DNA from: Firmicutes bacterium UBA4845
Lineage (GTDB): Bacteria; Bacillota; Clostridia; Tissierellales; Sedimentibacteraceae
NCBI GenBank assembly: GCA_002399975.1
Contig: DHER01000005.1
Coordinates: 1-51,218 of the forward strand
Direction: 5' to 3'
DNA: 51,218 bases
Positions 48,759-51,218 of the stretch are shown one piece after another. The notes beneath the pieces were generated by a model that saw nothing but the letters and a program-made list of their open reading frames with translations, ran no database searches and was not told the DNA's origin. Made by a program: the position numbers and the translations under genes. Every line of letters begins with the position of its first letter. Position 1 is the stretch's first letter.

Positions 48759-49916
48759 CTAACTAACAATTGTTTCCAAAAAAATCCTTGCCTCTTTAGC
48801 ACCACCACACACCTTAAAGCTTTTTGAAATATTTACCGCATTCTCTTTATATTTAGAATTATTTAATGCTTCATTAATTGCATTTAATATTTCTTCTTTA
48901 CCAATTGACTTTAGTATAAGTCCAGCTCCAAGTTCCTCTACTCTAGTTGCCACTGCACCTTGCTCAGGTGTTTGTGGAAAAAGGATTAAAGGCACTTCAA
49001 AATATAATCCTTCAGAAGTAGAATTCATTCCACAATGCGTTATAAAAGCATCTGAAATCGACAAAACTGCCATTTGATCAACAGATTCATGTACCTGGAT
49101 ATTATCAGGCAAATCACCAAAATAATCCTTATTGGTTCCCATAGAAACAATTACTTGATAATCTGTTGTTATAAGAGCATCAATACAATTAAGATAAAAC
49201 TTTTTATTTTTATTCACTGTGCCCATGGAAATATATACTGTTTTTTTTGCAGTCTTTTTTATGTGTTTTTCAATAGGTCTAATTGATGGTCCTATAAAGT
49301 GGTATTTTCCTGAAAATGTATCTGCACATGGCTGAAAAAATTTGGATGTATATACAAGCGTATTTGTTTCATTATCATTTTGAACAATATCAAGAATCCC
49401 TTTGATAGGATAGCCTTTATCCTGTAACCTCTTGATTTGTTTATTTATCTTAGGCATCGCTAGAAGCATTTTAAAAATTTCTCCTACCCCACGCTTCATG
49501 TATTTAGATGAATGCTGGTTAAAAGCAAATGTCGTAGTAGAAGATACATAGGGTATATTGTATTTCATTGCCGTCAATTTCCCCCAATAAGCAATTGAAT
49601 CAGCAACAATAATATCTGGTTTCATTGAATCAACCTTTTCCGCCACCATTTCATCCAAAGCAAGTGTTGAACTTACAAGCAACTCTGATGCAAATGCAAT
49701 GTCTTTTCCAACTCTGTCTGCATTCTCCTTATCTTCCATTTCAAAGTCGTAACCATCACAGCTGATAAAATGAGCCCCTGTATTTTCAAGTTTTTCTCTA
49801 AATATATCAAATGAAAAATAGTATACCTCATGTCCTGCATCAGTCATTTCCTTAACTATACCAAGTGTAGGATTTGTATGGCCATATGCTGGAATACAAA
49901 ACCAAGCTATTTTCAT
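48759..49916 (-). CDS. MGT-family (macrolide-type) glycosyltransferase, GT1
   Basis: 385 residues with the GT-B fold. The N-terminal acceptor domain starts MKIAWFCIPAYGHTNPTLGI, with the catalytic His in GHTNP. The C-terminal UDP-sugar site reads THCGMNSTSEGLYFEVPLIL, then FPQTPEQGAVATRVEELGAG. It resembles OleD/YjiC-type enzymes that glycosylate macrolides, flavonoids or other small molecules, so detoxification or antibiotic resistance is the likely role. GGAGGTGTTGAAAA precedes the ATG. Confidence 0.88.
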   Translation of the reverse strand: MKIAWFCIPAYGHTNPTLGIVKEMTDAGHEVYYFSFDIFREKLENTGAHFISCDGYDFEMEDKENADRVGKDIAFASELLVSSTLALDEMVAEKVDSMKPDIIVADSIAYWGKLTAMKYNIPYVSSTTTFAFNQHSSKYMKRGVGEIFKMLLAMPKINKQIKRLQDKGYPIKGILDIVQNDNETNTLVYTSKFFQPCADTFSGKYHFIGPSIRPIEKHIKKTAKKTVYISMGTVNKNKKFYLNCIDALITTDYQVIVSMGTNKDYFGDLPDNIQVHESVDQMAVLSISDAFITHCGMNSTSEGLYFEVPLILFPQTPEQGAVATRVEELGAGLILKSIGKEEILNAINEALNNSKYKENAVNISKSFKVCGGAKEARIFLETIVS

Positions 49917-49958
49917 TTTTCAACACCTCCACAAATTAAAATTTAACTATTATCAAAA

Positions 49959-50444
49959 TTAAAAATTAATGTATTCTACTTGATTTCCATGTTGTTTTAT
50001 TAAGTCAACCAAATCTTCTGTTTTTAACCAAACAGTAGCAGTGTTTTCATTTGGGTGAACACCTATAAGTGAGTGTTTAAAGTCAGCATCAATATATACT
50101 TTTACGCTATATGTTTGATCATTAATGATACCGAATGGTGTTACAGCACCTTTAGATAAACTTAAATACTGATACAAATCGCTTTCAGAAGCAAAACTCA
50201 GCGGTCGTGAGTCAATTCTTTCTTTTATTTGTTTTAAATTAACCATTTTTTCTTCTCGAACCACAAATAAAAAATAATTTCGTTTTTTATCATCACGAAC
50301 AAATAAATTTTTAGCCACAAACTCGGCTTTAGGGAGATTCAAAACAAGCATTTCGTCAATCGTAAAAACTGCTTCATGTGAAATTACTTCATATTCTATA
50401 TTCATCGTATTTAAAAGATTTATTATTTCTTGTTTGCTTTCCAT
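49959..50444 (-). CDS. YbaK/ProX-type prolyl-tRNA editing (deacylase) protein
   Basis: About 161 residues from the ATG at 50444 (MESKQEIINLLNTMNIEYEV); longer in-frame starts at 50465 and 50486 are possible. The YbaK core includes HEAVFTIDEM, then KNLFVRDDKKRNYFLFVV with the catalytic-region lysine, and LSKGAVTPFGIIND. Such free-standing domains hydrolyse Ala-tRNA(Pro) or Cys-tRNA(Pro), preventing mistranslation. It is separated from the glycosyltransferase by 42 bp on the same strand. Confidence 0.87.
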   Translation of the reverse strand: MESKQEIINLLNTMNIEYEVISHEAVFTIDEMLVLNLPKAEFVAKNLFVRDDKKRNYFLFVVREEKMVNLKQIKERIDSRPLSFASESDLYQYLSLSKGAVTPFGIINDQTYSVKVYIDADFKHSLIGVHPNENTATVWLKTEDLVDLIKQHGNQVEYINF

Positions 50445-50472
50445 TGTTTTATTTTCTCCATTCATTCTAAGT

Positions 50473-50896
50473 TCAAGTGTTATCAATCTCGGGATTCACT
50501 TTTGACACTTTCCATTTAGTTGTAAAACAGCTTGCTGCTTCTAAGGCAGATAAAATTTTCTCAATTTCTGCAAGGAAGTCCTCGGACTCATCTTGAAAAG
50601 CGTTATGTAAATCCGAGTATATTTCGGAGGCACTATCCATGGCTTTTCAACATATGCGTCTAAATACTCATCCCAAGCCACTGATGCATATTCTTCTTGC
50701 AGTATATTATTAGCTTTCTCTTCTGTATTGAAAGTTACAAGTTGATACAACGTGCCACCTTCAGATATCGTTTCTTTTAGCCAATCTATGCTATGATCCT
50801 GATGGTTTTCGCAGTTGGAAAGTCATCAAGAACCTCTCTATAGTTTAAATCTTCATCGAGTGATACAAACCTTCCACTATCAAACGATAGTTCCAT
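50473..50896 (-). pseudogene. Frameshifted, internally deleted gene, possibly phospholipase D-like
   Basis: AAGGAGGAAATACTAT precedes the ATG at 50896. Frame one reads MELSFDSGRFVSLDEDLNYR, then EVLDDFPTAKTIRII and stops. After a shift, WLKETISEGGTLYQLVTFNT and VAWDEYLDAYVEKPW follow. A second shift near 50640 gives MDSASEIYSDLHNAFQDESE, ending NPEIDNT. The first part recalls the start of PLD-like defence proteins (weak recall). At least two frameshifts make it dead. Confidence 0.5.
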
Positions 50897-51117
50897 ATAG
50901 TATTTCCTCCTTGCTCATATAGATGAATCAGCTTGCGGACAAGGTCATCGTTAAATTCCTGTTTGCCTAATTGCTTATAAATTATTCATGTTTCACTACT
51001 CTACTTTTCTGTAATATATCATATAATTCATCCATCGATTTATCAACTAAAATTTCTATTTTTCCTATATGAACGCTCTTTTTACACTATGTCATCTATA
51101 AATCATCCCAAAAATGC
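50897..51117. other. Upstream gene scraps
   Basis: On the minus strand a frame reads YKQLGKQEFNDDLVRKLIHL, then YEQGGNT, and overlaps the next gene's ribosome binding site. This is typical of the C-terminus of a translationally coupled upstream gene. Another scrap, GKIEILVDKSMDELYDILQK, lies before it in a different frame. Both are relics of unknown families. Confidence 0.3.
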
Positions 51118-51155
51118 GGGTCAAAAAAAGGTGTTTTTTCACCGATTTTTGACCC
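51118..51155. repeat. Two-part inverted repeat (GGGTCAAAAA...TTTTTGACCC)
   Basis: Ten outer pairs (51118-51127 with 51146-51155), a two-base internal loop, then GGTG/CACC around six T. It could be a bidirectional terminator or an RNA structure in the leader that starts at the NrdR-like site just to its right. Confidence 0.5.
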
Positions 51156-51170
51156 AAATTTCGTCCTCAA

Positions 51171-51218
51171 ACCACTATATGTTGTGGTCAACCCCTATTA
51201 TTTCTCCTCCGAACCACA
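51171..51218. promoter_or_regulatory. NrdR-box-like operator, with a second box cut by the window end
   Basis: ACCACTATATGTTGTGGT (51171-51188) is an 18-bp near-palindrome like the box bound by the ribonucleotide-reductase repressor NrdR. ACCACA at 51213-51218 may begin a second box 42 bp away. A related pair lies at 39006-39061. Confidence 0.4.

Overview
The window looks like the chromosome of a low-GC, anaerobic, amino-acid-using member of the Clostridia (Sedimentibacter/Tissierellia-like). This is an inference from AT-rich intergenic DNA, strong AGGAGG-type ribosome binding sites, the gene families present (tandem Cys/Met-metabolism PLP lyases, an AGCS Na+/amino-acid symporter, D-serine ammonia-lyase, an Opp peptide importer, two sigma-54 activators, DUF134/NifX proteins, an EFR1 ferredoxin-flavodoxin) and a SAM-I-like riboswitch. 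No rRNA, tRNA or CRISPR array was seen.

Layout. 1-6.6 kb: a truncated ORF at the edge, two paralogous methionine gamma-lyase-family enzymes, an alanine/glycine-type symporter, a HAD hydrolase and a gene-poor stretch. 6.6-15.7 kb: two convergent sigma-54 activators, then a catabolic operon (2-hydroxyacid dehydrogenase, RraA/HMG-aldolase-like protein, DctM-like permease, tiny two-helix membrane protein, amidohydrolase, broken FAD reductase). The operon has a clear -24/-12 promoter, and the PrpR-like activator is divergent to it. 15.7-21.1 kb: a complete oppABCDF operon on the minus strand. 21.5-23.2 kb: dsdA behind a structured leader (SAM-I-like aptamer, terminator, two small ORFs). 23.3-26.9 kb: stress and redox genes (OhrR-type MarR regulator, glutathione peroxidase, NifX-like protein, DUF134 regulator, EFR1).

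26.9-42.4 kb is an accessory region with many dead genes: an IS3-family element with a frameshifted transposase, truncated genes on both sides of it, a Dam-type methylase / restriction nuclease / TIR-protein operon, fragments of an RlmD-like RNA methyltransferase and of KilA-N proteins, an LnrJKLMN-like two-component system plus ABC exporter flanked by two copies of a 51-bp promoter repeat, an orphan group II intron fragment and an OLD-family nuclease. 42.6-51.2 kb: poorly characterised proteins, two XRE regulators, an MGT-type glycosyltransferase, a YbaK/ProX-type deacylase and more broken genes, ending in an NrdR-box-like site.

How it fits together. The left half is metabolic: import of amino acids and peptides, then lyase and deaminase reactions, with a sigma-54-switched operon for an unidentified hydroxy- or oxo-acid. 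The right half is an eroding defence and mobile-element island. The best candidates for something not well described are the methylase-nuclease-TIR operon, the riboswitch/small-ORF/dsdA leader, the sigma-54 operon, and the duplicated rlmD-type leader around the Lnr-like module.
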